Shown here: one piece after another, positions 47,257 through 55,859 of the stretch
How the letters are laid out: the number at the start of each line of letters is the position of its first letter
Position numbering within the stretch: position 1 is the stretch's first letter
Assembly (NCBI RefSeq): GCF_025151995.1
Contig: NZ_CP102290.1
Span: forward strand, 2,542,001-2,606,000
From: Ruminococcus gauvreauii
GTDB lineage: Bacteria > Bacillota > Clostridia > Lachnospirales > Lachnospiraceae
Length of the DNA stretch: 64,000 nucleotides
Direction of reading: 5' to 3'
Translations under genes and position numbers: made by a program
Notes under the pieces: model-generated
Told to the model about the DNA's origin: nothing
Database searches by the model: none
What the model saw: only the letters and a program-made list of their open reading frames with translations

Positions 47257-47520
47257 ATGAAAGTAAAAATCAGGACAAAGGATTTTCACTTCTCAATGCC
47301 TGTGCCGGTCAGTATGATCGGATTTGTCGTGAAGATGATTCCTGAAAGAGTGTTCGAGGATATCAGGGTTCATACACCGGATCCGTACTGCTGCCTGATC
47401 ACAAAAGACAATATTGGTATGATAATGGGAGAATGCCTGGACATTCTGAGAGAAAATAAAGGGCTGGAGATTGTTCATGTGGAGGCGTCGGATGGAACAT
47501 TTGTGTCAATAAAACTTTGA
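47257..47520 (+). CDS. Hypothetical protein, paralogue of the C-terminal half of its neighbour
   Basis: An 87-residue protein that aligns by eye with residues ~40-128 of the previous protein: a beta start (FHFSMPVPVSM against VNIQFPVGAI) and the shared end VHVEASDGTFVSIKL. It lacks the SHOCT-like helix. Function is unknown. It is the last gene of the operon and is followed by a terminator. Confidence 0.7.
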   Translation: MKVKIRTKDFHFSMPVPVSMIGFVVKMIPERVFEDIRVHTPDPYCCLITKDNIGMIMGECLDILRENKGLEIVHVEASDGTFVSIKL

Positions 47521-47544
47521 AGGGAGCGAGAGGCTCCCTTTTTT
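47521..47544 (+). terminator. Terminator of the DUF2089 operon
   Basis: A 7-bp perfect stem (47521-47527 and 47533-47539), GAGAG loop, T-run. Confidence 0.85.
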
Positions 47545-47560
47545 GCCTGATTAAGGTTTT

Positions 47561-48580
47561 CTACAGCGAAAAGGCGGAGTACAGTTCCGATATAAGGTTT
47601 CTGATGGTATCTTTCGAGAGTGTGTAATACACCCTTCCGTCTCGTTTCTCAACACTCACCAGCTGATAGGTCAACAACACATTCATATGGTGGGAAACCG
47701 TCGCCGCGGTCAGATTCAGCTCTTCTGCCAGCTCCAGATTGTATTTTGGAGAAGACATCAGAGAGAGCAGGATATCAAATTTGCTGCCGTCACTCATTGC
47801 CTTCAGGGCAGGGAGGAGATTTCCGCGAAAATTTTGCGGTTTTTTCATCATTTTAAACACATCGTTGACAAACAGGCCGATATAGACATTGCTGCTGATC
47901 TGGTTGGTATCGATCAGTTCCCCTGTCGGGAAGACCATGACAGGTGTCAGCACAGCATCCTCTTTCAGGGCAGAACCTAAATATTCACCTGTCGGGAAGT
48001 CCTCCAGAAGCCTGTTCAGGGGTTTTTGGATCGCAGTTACAGCCTTCTCGTAGGCGGGTATATTGCTGTTAATAATGGCGGCAAGATTTTTAAGTTTTTC
48101 CTTTGGCGACTGCATGATCAGCATAAGCTTCCAGCAGACTCCAGGGCAAAAACCGGTGGTCTGAAGCAGCCCGATCCACTCATTTGCAGCAGGAGGTGAC
48201 ACAAATGAATCCGCATCGTCGGCGGTAAGCCTGTTTGCAAAGGCTAAGATAACAGCATTTTCTGCAGGAACGCCCGGGTCACCCTCAAACCATTCTGTGT
48301 GCTCTGCACAGACAGCCTGAAGAAGCAGTATAAAATCATCAAATTCATCCAAAAAGAAAAAATCAAAGTCATCCAGATTTTTTCTGACCATGTTTTTCTT
48401 AAATGCGGTGAGATATTTTTTATATATGGTGCCGACCTTCTGATAAAGCTCGTCACCGTTGATCCCATGTTCAGCCGCCGCTTTATCCCAGAACTCCTTT
48501 GCCAGGGATTCCGGATGCATACTGCTGTACAGTAAACCGATGATTTCAAAATATTGATTTAAACTCCTGTTTATCGTCAT
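47561..48580 (-). CDS. ArsR-like regulator with C-terminal winged helix
   Basis: A 339-residue protein. The DNA-binding winged helix is at the C-terminus (KFDILLSLMSSPKYNLELA, then EELNLTAATVSHHMNVLLTYQLVSVEKRDGRVYYTLS as a span near residues 280-320). The first 260 residues are not recognised. The start at 48580 (MTINRSL) is set by the promoter upstream (48615-48643); longer frames run past it. AAGGAG is 13 nt away, a little far. It is divergent from a two-component system. Confidence 0.8.
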   Translation of the reverse strand: MTINRSLNQYFEIIGLLYSSMHPESLAKEFWDKAAAEHGINGDELYQKVGTIYKKYLTAFKKNMVRKNLDDFDFFFLDEFDDFILLLQAVCAEHTEWFEGDPGVPAENAVILAFANRLTADDADSFVSPPAANEWIGLLQTTGFCPGVCWKLMLIMQSPKEKLKNLAAIINSNIPAYEKAVTAIQKPLNRLLEDFPTGEYLGSALKEDAVLTPVMVFPTGELIDTNQISSNVYIGLFVNDVFKMMKKPQNFRGNLLPALKAMSDGSKFDILLSLMSSPKYNLELAEELNLTAATVSHHMNVLLTYQLVSVEKRDGRVYYTLSKDTIRNLISELYSAFSL

Positions 48581-48614
48581 GTCCGTTTGTACACTCCTTG
48601 GATAAGATGTTTCT

Positions 48615-48643
48615 ATTGTAGAGTATCGGGGGGATTTGTGCAA
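48615..48643 (-). promoter_or_regulatory. Promoter of the ArsR-like gene
   Basis: On the minus strand, TTGCAC (48638-48643), 17-bp spacer, TACAAT (48615-48620). Confidence 0.65.
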
Positions 48644-48673
48644 GAGATATGGGGGCTTTTGGCAGGGTGTGCG

Positions 48674-48702
48674 TTGCGTAAAGATTATGAACGTGGTAAA
48701 AT
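48674..48702 (+). promoter_or_regulatory. Promoter of the OmpR-type two-component system
   Basis: TTGCGT (48674-48679), 17-bp spacer, TAAAAT (48697-48702), 78 nt before the response regulator. Confidence 0.5.
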
Positions 48703-48779
48703 CTGAGCAGAATGACGGCAGGCGGGGATCGGATAACTGCAGATAATAGAATAAACGATTGTGGAACGGGGAGTTTGAA

Positions 48780-49466
48780 ATGATGAAACAGTTTGTTATG
48801 ATACTGGAAGATGATGAGGACCTGGCGGAGGGAATGATACTGTCCCTGAACAGCACGGAAGTGGAATTTGTCCATTGCCTGACGATCGCGGATGCCAGGG
48901 AAATGCTGAAAAACAGAACGTTTGACCTGCTGATCCTGGACATCAACCTGCCGGACGGCAGCGGCCTGGAGTTCTGCCGGGAAATCCGAAGAAGCAGCAG
49001 GACGCCGATTGCACTTCTGACTGCAAAAGACATGGAGCTGGATATCGTGACAGGACTTGAATGCGGGGCGGACGACTATATCACAAAACCATTCAGTCTG
49101 ATGGTACTTCGTGCCAGAATCAGAGCTTTGCTCAGACGGAATGTGGAAGATCAGAAGTCGGAGTACAGAGACGGTGTTTTCCGCTTCTGCTTTGATACCA
49201 TGGAATTCTATAAAAACGGACGCCTGATAGAACTTAGCAAGACGGAACAGAGAATTTTATATCTGCTGGTTTTCAATGAAGGGAAAATACTGACCAGGGA
49301 GCAGCTGCTTGAGTGGGTATGGCCGGAAGGGACAGAATATGTCGAAGACAATGCTCTGTCGGTAGGCATTCGGAGGCTGAGGAATAAGCTGGAAGACATA
49401 TCGTCAAAACCAGCCTTCATCAAAACGGTCTATGGAAAAGGTTATATGTGGGAGAAATGTCTATGA
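48780..49466 (+). CDS. OmpR/PhoB family response regulator
   Basis: A 228-residue regulator. Receiver: acidic LEDDED, phospho-Asp in LLILDINLPDG, Thr in IALLTAK and Lys in DDYITKPFS. The C-terminal winged helix has LSKTEQRILYLLVFNEGKIL and ALSVGIRRLRNKLE. The ATG at 48780 has GGGGAG upstream; 48783 is also possible. Its stop overlaps the kinase start (ATGA). Its target is likely the ABC operon downstream, which has a matching direct repeat at 50442-50462. Confidence 0.93.
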   Translation: MMKQFVMILEDDEDLAEGMILSLNSTEVEFVHCLTIADAREMLKNRTFDLLILDINLPDGSGLEFCREIRRSSRTPIALLTAKDMELDIVTGLECGADDYITKPFSLMVLRARIRALLRRNVEDQKSEYRDGVFRFCFDTMEFYKNGRLIELSKTEQRILYLLVFNEGKILTREQLLEWVWPEGTEYVEDNALSVGIRRLRNKLEDISSKPAFIKTVYGKGYMWEKCL

Positions 49467-50383
49467 ATGGCTATATTTTGACGGTATTGATCACGCTCGG
49501 ACTGAGCGCGCTGCTGTGTGCTGCTGTCATAAAACATTACCGCAGGCAAACGGAGAGCACGCTCGACAATCTGCTTCAGGCGCTGGATGGGGCTGTGGGA
49601 GGGGTGCTGCCTGGCACATCTTATGATGAATCGCTGGATGCTGCGGTCCGGGAAAGGCTGAGCCGTGTGGTTCAGATCTCCGTAATGCAGCGGGACAGTG
49701 CAAAAGAGGAACGCGATGTCATCAAAGCCCTGATTTCGGATATCTCACATCAGGTGAGGACGCCGCTTACGAATATCATGCTCTATACAGGCCTTTTGAG
49801 AGAACAGAGTCTGGGAAAGGACGCTGCCGCGCTCGCTGACAAGATCGACCGGCAGACAGAGAAGCTGGACTTTTTCATGAAAGAGCTTGTGAAATCGTCC
49901 TATACAGAACAGGCAATGATCTCCGTCTGCCCGCAGATGATAGATGTTGAGGAGGTCATAGATACGGCATGTCAGATGACAGAACTGGCTGCCATGAAAA
50001 AGAACATTGATATGCGGGTCGAAAAGAAGGAGACGGTCTGCTGTGCAGATAAAAAGTGGACCACGGAAGCACTTGGGAATGTTCTGGAAAATGCAGTGAA
50101 ATATTCTCCGGAGCATTCTGTTATCCGGATTACAACTGTACTGTACGAGTCTTTTGTCTGCATTAGGGTCCAGGATGAGGGTATCGGGATCAGGGAGGAG
50201 GAGCAGGGCAGGGTATTTGAACGCTTTTACCGTTCCGATTCCGTCAAAGGTGAGCCTGGTTTTGGAATCGGACTTTATCTGGTGCGCGCTGTGCTGTCAA
50301 AGCAGGGCGGGTATGCGAGGATTAAGTCCCGGCCGGGGTCAGGGACGACAGTGGAATTGTATTTAGCGCGGACAAAAGTGTAA
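49463..50383 (+). CDS. Sensor histidine kinase with one N-terminal helix
   Basis: A 306-residue HisKA/HATPase kinase. A single membrane segment is at residues ~3-24 (YILTVLITLGLSALLCAAVI) with almost no extracytoplasmic part, so it cannot sense a ligand outside by itself. The phospho-His is in SDISHQVRTPLTNIM, the N box is NVLENAVKYS, and the G boxes are DEGIGI and FGIGLYLV. Such small kinases often rely on an ABC transporter as sensor, which fits the ABC operon directly downstream. Confidence 0.92.
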   Translation: MNGYILTVLITLGLSALLCAAVIKHYRRQTESTLDNLLQALDGAVGGVLPGTSYDESLDAAVRERLSRVVQISVMQRDSAKEERDVIKALISDISHQVRTPLTNIMLYTGLLREQSLGKDAAALADKIDRQTEKLDFFMKELVKSSYTEQAMISVCPQMIDVEEVIDTACQMTELAAMKKNIDMRVEKKETVCCADKKWTTEALGNVLENAVKYSPEHSVIRITTVLYESFVCIRVQDEGIGIREEEQGRVFERFYRSDSVKGEPGFGIGLYLVRAVLSKQGGYARIKSRPGSGTTVELYLARTKV

Positions 50384-50386
50384 AGG

Positions 50387-50419
50387 ATGCAGCCATGACC
50401 GTATAGTGGCTGCATTTTT
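50387..50419 (+). terminator. Terminator of the two-component operon
   Basis: A 9-bp perfect stem (50387-50395 and 50407-50415), then TTTTC. Confidence 0.75.
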
Positions 50420-50441
50420 CAATTGTGTCAAACATGTCACC

Positions 50442-50478
50442 TTTGAGAAAGGTTTGAGAAAGAATTCTTTGTTATGAT
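50442..50478 (+). promoter_or_regulatory. Activator-type promoter with 11-bp-spaced direct repeat
   Basis: TTTGAGAAAG occurs twice, at 50442-50451 and 50453-50462, 11 bp apart, covering the place of a -35 box. A TATGAT -10 is at 50473-50478. PhoB/OmpR regulators bind such 11-bp repeats and replace the -35 contact, so the upstream response regulator is the likely activator of the ABC operon. Confidence 0.6.
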
Positions 50479-50550
50479 GCAACTGTTCAGGACGGAGGGA
50501 AGATGGGCCGTCACAAAGAGATACAATATAAAAGAAACAGGAGGTGCATC

Positions 50551-51231
50551 ATGGATATTTTGGTAACGCGGCAGCTGAAGAAATATTATGAGATGGGAGA
50601 GAGTGTCGTCCGTGCACTGGACGGAATTGACCTTGCCGTGGAAAAAGGCGAGTTTCTGGCTGTCGTCGGAAAGTCCGGCAGTGGAAAATCAACACTTTTG
50701 CATATGCTTGGAGGTCTGGATATACCCACGTCCGGCAGAGTCATTGTGGATGGGAAAGATATTTCGGAAATGACGAAGGATGAGCTGACCATATTCCGCA
50801 GGCGAAAGATAGGATTTGTATTCCAGAGCTACAATCTGCTGCCGCTTATGAACGTATATGAGAATGTTGTACTGCCGGTCAAACTGGACGGAATCAGACC
50901 GGACCCAGGTTACATCGGCAGGATTATCGAACTTCTGGGACTTGCGGAAAAAAAATATGCGATGCCAGGTCAGCTGTCGGGCGGGCAGCAGCAGAGGGTA
51001 GCGCTGGCACGGGCTCTCGCGTCCAAGCCGGCAATTATCCTTGCAGATGAGCCAACCGGAAATCTGGACAGCCGTACCAGCCAGGACGTTCTGGGACTTA
51101 TCAGGACAACGAGCGAACGCCTGGGGCAGACCATTGTGATGATCACGCATAATGATGAAATTGCCCAGATGGCGGAGCGGATCATCCGCCTTGAGGACGG
51201 AAAAATCTGCGGAGGTGAAAACCTGTCATGA
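50551..51231 (+). CDS. ABC transporter ATP-binding protein
   Basis: A 226-residue MacB/LolD-type ATPase. Walker A GKSGSGKST, Q-loop FVFQSYNLLPLMN, signature LSGGQQQRVALARAL, Walker B IILADEPTGNLDSRTSQ, switch VMITHN. The start at 50551 has AGGAGG upstream. It overlaps the permease by 4 nt (ATGA). The pair acts with the two-component system upstream. Confidence 0.94.
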   Translation: MDILVTRQLKKYYEMGESVVRALDGIDLAVEKGEFLAVVGKSGSGKSTLLHMLGGLDIPTSGRVIVDGKDISEMTKDELTIFRRRKIGFVFQSYNLLPLMNVYENVVLPVKLDGIRPDPGYIGRIIELLGLAEKKYAMPGQLSGGQQQRVALARALASKPAIILADEPTGNLDSRTSQDVLGLIRTTSERLGQTIVMITHNDEIAQMAERIIRLEDGKICGGENLS

Positions 51232-53738
51232 TCAGAGTACGAAATAAGGAAGTTGTCGCAGATGTGGCGCGTACGACCTACAGAGCAAACAGAAAACAGA
51301 ATCTGCTTGCGGCATTTGCCATTTTCCTGACAACATTTCTGATAGCGGTCGTACTGGCGATCGGCGTCAGCTACTGGAACACGGTTTCGCTCAGACAGGT
51401 GAGGATGAGCGGGATGGACTACGATATTGAACTGACGGAGCCGAGGGGGGATCAGGTCGTGAAGATCCGTTCCATGGATGAAGTCAGATATGCGGGAGTG
51501 GCTGTTAAATGTGCCGTGCTGGAGCAGTACCTGGACAGAATGCTGGATAAGACAAGATTATACTGGCTGGATGAGACATGCTGGGAGAAACAGACGATTC
51601 CTGCGCTGGAGCGCTATGAGGGCAGCTACCCTGAAAAAGAGAATGAGATCATGCTCTCAGGGAGCGCACTGAAAGCGATGGGCATCGAGCATCCCCGGAA
51701 AGGCATGGTTCTGCCGCTGGATTACTTCACGCTGGCAGAGGGCGGCGATGAAGAGATCCTGGAGAAAGATTTTATACTTTCCGGCTGGTTTGCAGATTAT
51801 ACCGGCAAAGACAGCGGATTTATATCACGATCCTTTTTTGAACAGACTGGTGTGAAGCAGACTGACTTTACTCAGGGATCCCTGAAAATTTCGCTGGATC
51901 ACGCATTGTATTCGGAGGATGATATCGTAAAGATGCAAAACAGTATTGACCTGGGATATAATCAGATCATAAAGGCAGACTATGATACGATAGATAGTTT
52001 CTGTAAAGCAGTGATCGGATTGACAGTGATGCTTGCTATGATTTTTATCAGCGGATATCTGTTTATCTATAATACGATGTACATTTCGATTTCGAAGAAT
52101 ATCCGGTATTACGGGCAGCTGAAGACGATCGGAATGACTTCTGCTCAATTAAAAGGGATCATCTACCGTCAGGCATTCTGGAATTTCCTGATCGGGGCAC
52201 CGCCCGGGCTTGCGTCGGCAGCACTGCTTTCCAGGGCTGTGATTCCCAGGATTCTGCATCTGCTGAATACGACATTGAGCACGGATGAGGTCATGCAGGC
52301 ACAGCCGTGGGTATTTGCGGCGGCGGGAGTATTTGCGTTTTTGACCAATCTGATGAGCAGCAGAAAACCGGCAGAGATGACCGGAAATTGTTCTCCGATT
52401 GAAGCCCTCCGGTACACGGGAGATATAAGGAGCAGCAAAGCCAAGGAAAGAGAAGGCGGCGGTCTTGCGTTCATGGCATATCAGAATATGTTCCGGGATA
52501 AAAAACAGGCGGCTGTCATCTTTCTGTCACTGACCATAGCAGTATCCGTATTTCTGGTCGTAAATGTATACATCAGGGGAAATGATGCCAGATTCATCCT
52601 GGATAAAATCTGTTCCCGGGATATAGAATTTAAGAATGAAACGACTCTTGAGGATGACAGGCAGCAGCTGATTACGGATGACAAGATTGCAGCCATAGCA
52701 GCGATTCCGGGAATAAAGAGTGTGCGCAGGGTGTCATCTACCGACGCTGTCGTGCCTTATCAGGAAGAGGCGTATGGAACCTATCTGAAGGAACTGTACG
52801 AGTCGAGATACAGCCCTGGAGATTACGGGGAGGATATGATTTCCTACAGGGAAAACCCTGAGAATGGCCGCTTCATGCCCCGCTTTATCGGTATCGATGA
52901 GAGAGGATTTGAAGTGCTGAATGAATCGCTTGGTCATGTGCTGGATAAAACGGAATTTGAAAATGGCGAGACGGCTGTGTCGGTCAATTATCTGACGGAG
53001 GGGGACAGCGGATTAACAGGGAAAACGGTCCGATTTTCCCTGCCGGAAGGGCGGGAGCCTGAAAAAGAAAATGCTGTCCGGATCGCAGCGGTGGGGGACG
53101 GGACCATCAATCCTGCATATTTTGCGGGCGGTTACATACCGGATCTTATTGTCAGCGAAAAATTTGCGAAAGAACTGCTCGAAGAGACATTCGCTGAACT
53201 GATCGATGTGGAGTATGAAGAACCCTACTCAAAAGAGACAGAACAGAGAGTGAAAGAAGTTTTTGCGGGTGAGAAAAAGATTTCCTGTGAGTCAAAACTT
53301 GAGCGGTATGCAGATATGAAAAATTCTGAGATGCAGGTGAAGGTGCTGGGAAACAGCATCGGGATCATCATGGCGCTGTTGGCGGTGCTGAACTATCTCA
53401 ATATGATGGCAGCCGGTATTCAGAACAGGATGCGGGAATTTGCCGTGCTGGAAAGCATCGGTATGACCTCACGGCAGATCAAAAAAATGCTGACAATTGA
53501 AGGAGCGGGATATGCGGTGATTTCAAACATGGCAGCAATGCTGTTTGGCATTCCGGCAAGCTACGTAGTCTTTCAAAATATGAATATATATCGTATACCC
53601 TATACGATACCATGGCTGGAAAACCTGCTTTTGTTTACGGTGATCACGGGCTTATGCATGACAGCGCCGGCACTGTTATACCGCAGGAGCCGAAAAGAAA
53701 GCATTATTGAGAGACTGCGCAGGAGTGAAGAACAGTAA
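51228..53738 (+). CDS. FtsX-like permease with two permease halves
   Basis: An 836-residue membrane protein with an N-terminal helix, an extracytoplasmic domain, and three helices at ~260-380, then a second such set (helix near 430, second extracytoplasmic domain, last helices 710-820). FtsX patterns occur twice (LKTIGMTSAQLKGIIYRQ and LESIGMTSRQIKKML). This is the duplicated layout of SalY/YxdM-related or peptide export permeases, not the BceB layout. Substrate is unknown; defence against cell-envelope peptides is likely from context. Confidence 0.9.
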   Translation: MIRVRNKEVVADVARTTYRANRKQNLLAAFAIFLTTFLIAVVLAIGVSYWNTVSLRQVRMSGMDYDIELTEPRGDQVVKIRSMDEVRYAGVAVKCAVLEQYLDRMLDKTRLYWLDETCWEKQTIPALERYEGSYPEKENEIMLSGSALKAMGIEHPRKGMVLPLDYFTLAEGGDEEILEKDFILSGWFADYTGKDSGFISRSFFEQTGVKQTDFTQGSLKISLDHALYSEDDIVKMQNSIDLGYNQIIKADYDTIDSFCKAVIGLTVMLAMIFISGYLFIYNTMYISISKNIRYYGQLKTIGMTSAQLKGIIYRQAFWNFLIGAPPGLASAALLSRAVIPRILHLLNTTLSTDEVMQAQPWVFAAAGVFAFLTNLMSSRKPAEMTGNCSPIEALRYTGDIRSSKAKEREGGGLAFMAYQNMFRDKKQAAVIFLSLTIAVSVFLVVNVYIRGNDARFILDKICSRDIEFKNETTLEDDRQQLITDDKIAAIAAIPGIKSVRRVSSTDAVVPYQEEAYGTYLKELYESRYSPGDYGEDMISYRENPENGRFMPRFIGIDERGFEVLNESLGHVLDKTEFENGETAVSVNYLTEGDSGLTGKTVRFSLPEGREPEKENAVRIAAVGDGTINPAYFAGGYIPDLIVSEKFAKELLEETFAELIDVEYEEPYSKETEQRVKEVFAGEKKISCESKLERYADMKNSEMQVKVLGNSIGIIMALLAVLNYLNMMAAGIQNRMREFAVLESIGMTSRQIKKMLTIEGAGYAVISNMAAMLFGIPASYVVFQNMNIYRIPYTIPWLENLLLFTVITGLCMTAPALLYRRSRKESIIERLRRSEEQ

Positions 53739-53812
53739 GATTCAGGGCATTGACAGTCAAGCGGGGAGAACCTTGTGTATGTTATTCTCTCCTAAAAAGG
53801 GAGGTACAACAA

Positions 53813-54742
53813 ATGCATGCATGGGAACAAATCCAGAAAACTCTGGACTACATCGATGAAAATCTGGGGGAACCGCTTGGGATTGAGCAGCTTTCGGAGA
53901 TGGCGGCTCTGTCACCGTTTTACTATCAGCGGCTTTTTGCCCGCCTTGTGAAAAAGCCTGTGATGGAGTATGTCAGGCTGCGGCGGCTTGCCAGAGCAGC
54001 CGAGGAGCTGTCAGAAAAAGGCGGCAGGATCTTAGATATTGCTCTGGATCTCGGTTTCCAGTCTCATGAACATTTTACGAGAACTTTTAAAGAGGCGTTT
54101 GGCATGACGCCGGAGGCATACCGGCGCAATCCCATTCCTCTGAACCGAATGACAAAGCCGCAGCTTCTCATGAACTATGTGTTTCTGGACGAGGGGGTGC
54201 CGTTGATTACAGATGGGATCGTGCTGGAGATCAACAGATGCACACTGGAGACGCCGGAGTATTTTGTTGGTTTGGAGAAAAAGATGCCGGTCCGGTTTAT
54301 CGAGGGCCTCGGTGTGGAATCGGGAGTCGATCCGCTTGACACTCTGTGGCGTACATTTCATGATCAGAAAAACAGTCTTGATGTTCTTGCACGTGAGGGT
54401 GATGAGCTTGGTGTGACACATCCGTGTGCCGAGGAGGGATACTTTACTTATTTTGCAGGCGGAAAAGCGATGGATGGAGAAGGGCCAGAGGGATATGAAA
54501 GCTGGGAGCTTTGCCCGGGGGAATATCTCATCTGTTCGTTCGAGGCTGAGAACTTTGAGGCGCTGGTCATGGATACGCTCTATAAAGTACAGCAGTATAT
54601 CTTCGGCACGTGGCTTCCGCGGCGCCGGCTGCAGACGGAACCATTCTGCGCAGAACGTTATGAAAGCCACACCCGGGATACGAAGAAAATGGAAATCTGG
54701 CTGAAGATAAAAGAGCAGCAGAACGGCAAGTTCATCATCTGA
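53813..54742 (+). CDS. AraC family regulator with GyrI-like effector domain
   Basis: A 309-residue regulator. The double helix-turn-helix is at the N-terminus (GIEQLSEMAALSPFYYQRLF and ILDIALDLGFQSHEHFTRTF, then FKEAFGMTPEAYRR). The C-terminal ~190 residues resemble a GyrI/Rob-like small-molecule domain (EYFVGLEKKMP, VTHPCAEEGYFTYFAG). GGGAGGT precedes the ATG at 53813. It is 75 nt after the permease gene on the same strand, so its relation to that operon is uncertain. Confidence 0.9.
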   Translation: MHAWEQIQKTLDYIDENLGEPLGIEQLSEMAALSPFYYQRLFARLVKKPVMEYVRLRRLARAAEELSEKGGRILDIALDLGFQSHEHFTRTFKEAFGMTPEAYRRNPIPLNRMTKPQLLMNYVFLDEGVPLITDGIVLEINRCTLETPEYFVGLEKKMPVRFIEGLGVESGVDPLDTLWRTFHDQKNSLDVLAREGDELGVTHPCAEEGYFTYFAGGKAMDGEGPEGYESWELCPGEYLICSFEAENFEALVMDTLYKVQQYIFGTWLPRRRLQTEPFCAERYESHTRDTKKMEIWLKIKEQQNGKFII

Positions 54743-54806
54743 CAACAGTTTCCGGCATATAATTTCTCAGTGTATATATTTTAAGCTGACATGTCGGGAG
54801 TGTGAG

Positions 54807-55859
54807 ATGGAGAAGAGAATAAATTTTTTGGTCAATGTCGGCTATTATCTGACAGTCTCTGCCATGATTATCTGGGGTGTGAAATATCTGGTGCCGATGC
54901 TGATGCCGTTTCTGATCGCTTTTCTGGTGGCTGCGATACTCAATCGTCCCGTACAGAAAGTTTCGGGGATAAAACCTGCAATGCAGAAACCGGCAGCGAT
55001 TTTTCTTACGGCGGGAGTTTATATTCTTCTGGTTTTTTTGATTGCTGCAGCGGGAAGTAAGATCACAGGATTACTCGGGGGCCTGCTGATGAAACTGCCG
55101 GATATTTATCTTCGGGAGATCCTGCCCTGGCTGAATGAGGCTATGGATAAGATGATATCCATATTTGCAGGGGGAGATAAGACGACAATATCCATGCTGA
55201 ACACAAGTCTGAATGAGCTTACACAGAATCTTGGGCAGTGGGTTACCCAGGTGTCTGTAAACGCGTTGTCATCTTTTTCGGGATATGTGGCGGAGATTCC
55301 CGGTATCGTGGCGAAAACAATCGTTACTGTGGTGGCAACCTTCTTCTTTTCAATGGATTATGAGAAGATTGTGGGAGTAATGGAGGGACTGCTTCCTGAA
55401 GAATGGAGGAATTATTACAAGAAAATAAAAAAGTACAGTCTGAGTGTCATCGGCGTATATATCCGGGCGTATTCGCTGCTGATGGTCATTACATTTGCGG
55501 AACTTTGTACTGGGCTTCTGGTGATGCGCGTGCCGCATGCCGTGCTGATAGCGCTGGCGATTGCCGTCTTCGATCTGCTGCCGGTTCTTGGCACCGGCGG
55601 GATCCTGATCCCGTGGGGAGTTGTGATGGCAGTCAGAGGCGATCTTAAGATGGCGGCAGGAATGCTGATTCTGTATCTGGTCACGACTGCAGTCAGAAAT
55701 ATCCTGGAACCCGGACTGGTAGGAAAGCAGATCGGGCTGCATCCTCTGGCAGCCCTTATCGCCATGTTTACAGGACTAAAGCTGTTTGGACTGGCCGGGA
55801 TGATCGGGCTGCCTGTGGGCCTTTCCGTGATTGTCATTGCCCGCCGCACAGAAGAGTGA
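54807..55859 (+). CDS. ytvI: YtvI-type AI-2E family transporter
   Basis: A 350-residue integral membrane protein of the AI-2E (PerM) family. Length and sequence fit the sporulation membrane protein YtvI of Firmicutes (KYLVPMLMPFLIAFLVAAIL at the N-terminus, DLLPVLGTGGILIPWG and GLVGKQIGLHPLAALIAMF near the C-terminus). GGGAG lies upstream. The 3' end overlaps the convergent LysR gene by 26 nt. The transported substrate, if any, is not known. Confidence 0.85.
   Translation: MEKRINFLVNVGYYLTVSAMIIWGVKYLVPMLMPFLIAFLVAAILNRPVQKVSGIKPAMQKPAAIFLTAGVYILLVFLIAAAGSKITGLLGGLLMKLPDIYLREILPWLNEAMDKMISIFAGGDKTTISMLNTSLNELTQNLGQWVTQVSVNALSSFSGYVAEIPGIVAKTIVTVVATFFFSMDYEKIVGVMEGLLPEEWRNYYKKIKKYSLSVIGVYIRAYSLLMVITFAELCTGLLVMRVPHAVLIALAIAVFDLLPVLGTGGILIPWGVVMAVRGDLKMAAGMLILYLVTTAVRNILEPGLVGKQIGLHPLAALIAMFTGLKLFGLAGMIGLPVGLSVIVIARRTEE

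Noticed and set aside
48581..49033. Long N-terminal extension of the ArsR-like gene to 49033
   Set aside because: It runs through the divergent promoters and the response regulator gene, is Ser/Arg-rich as antisense translation is, and has no ribosome site.
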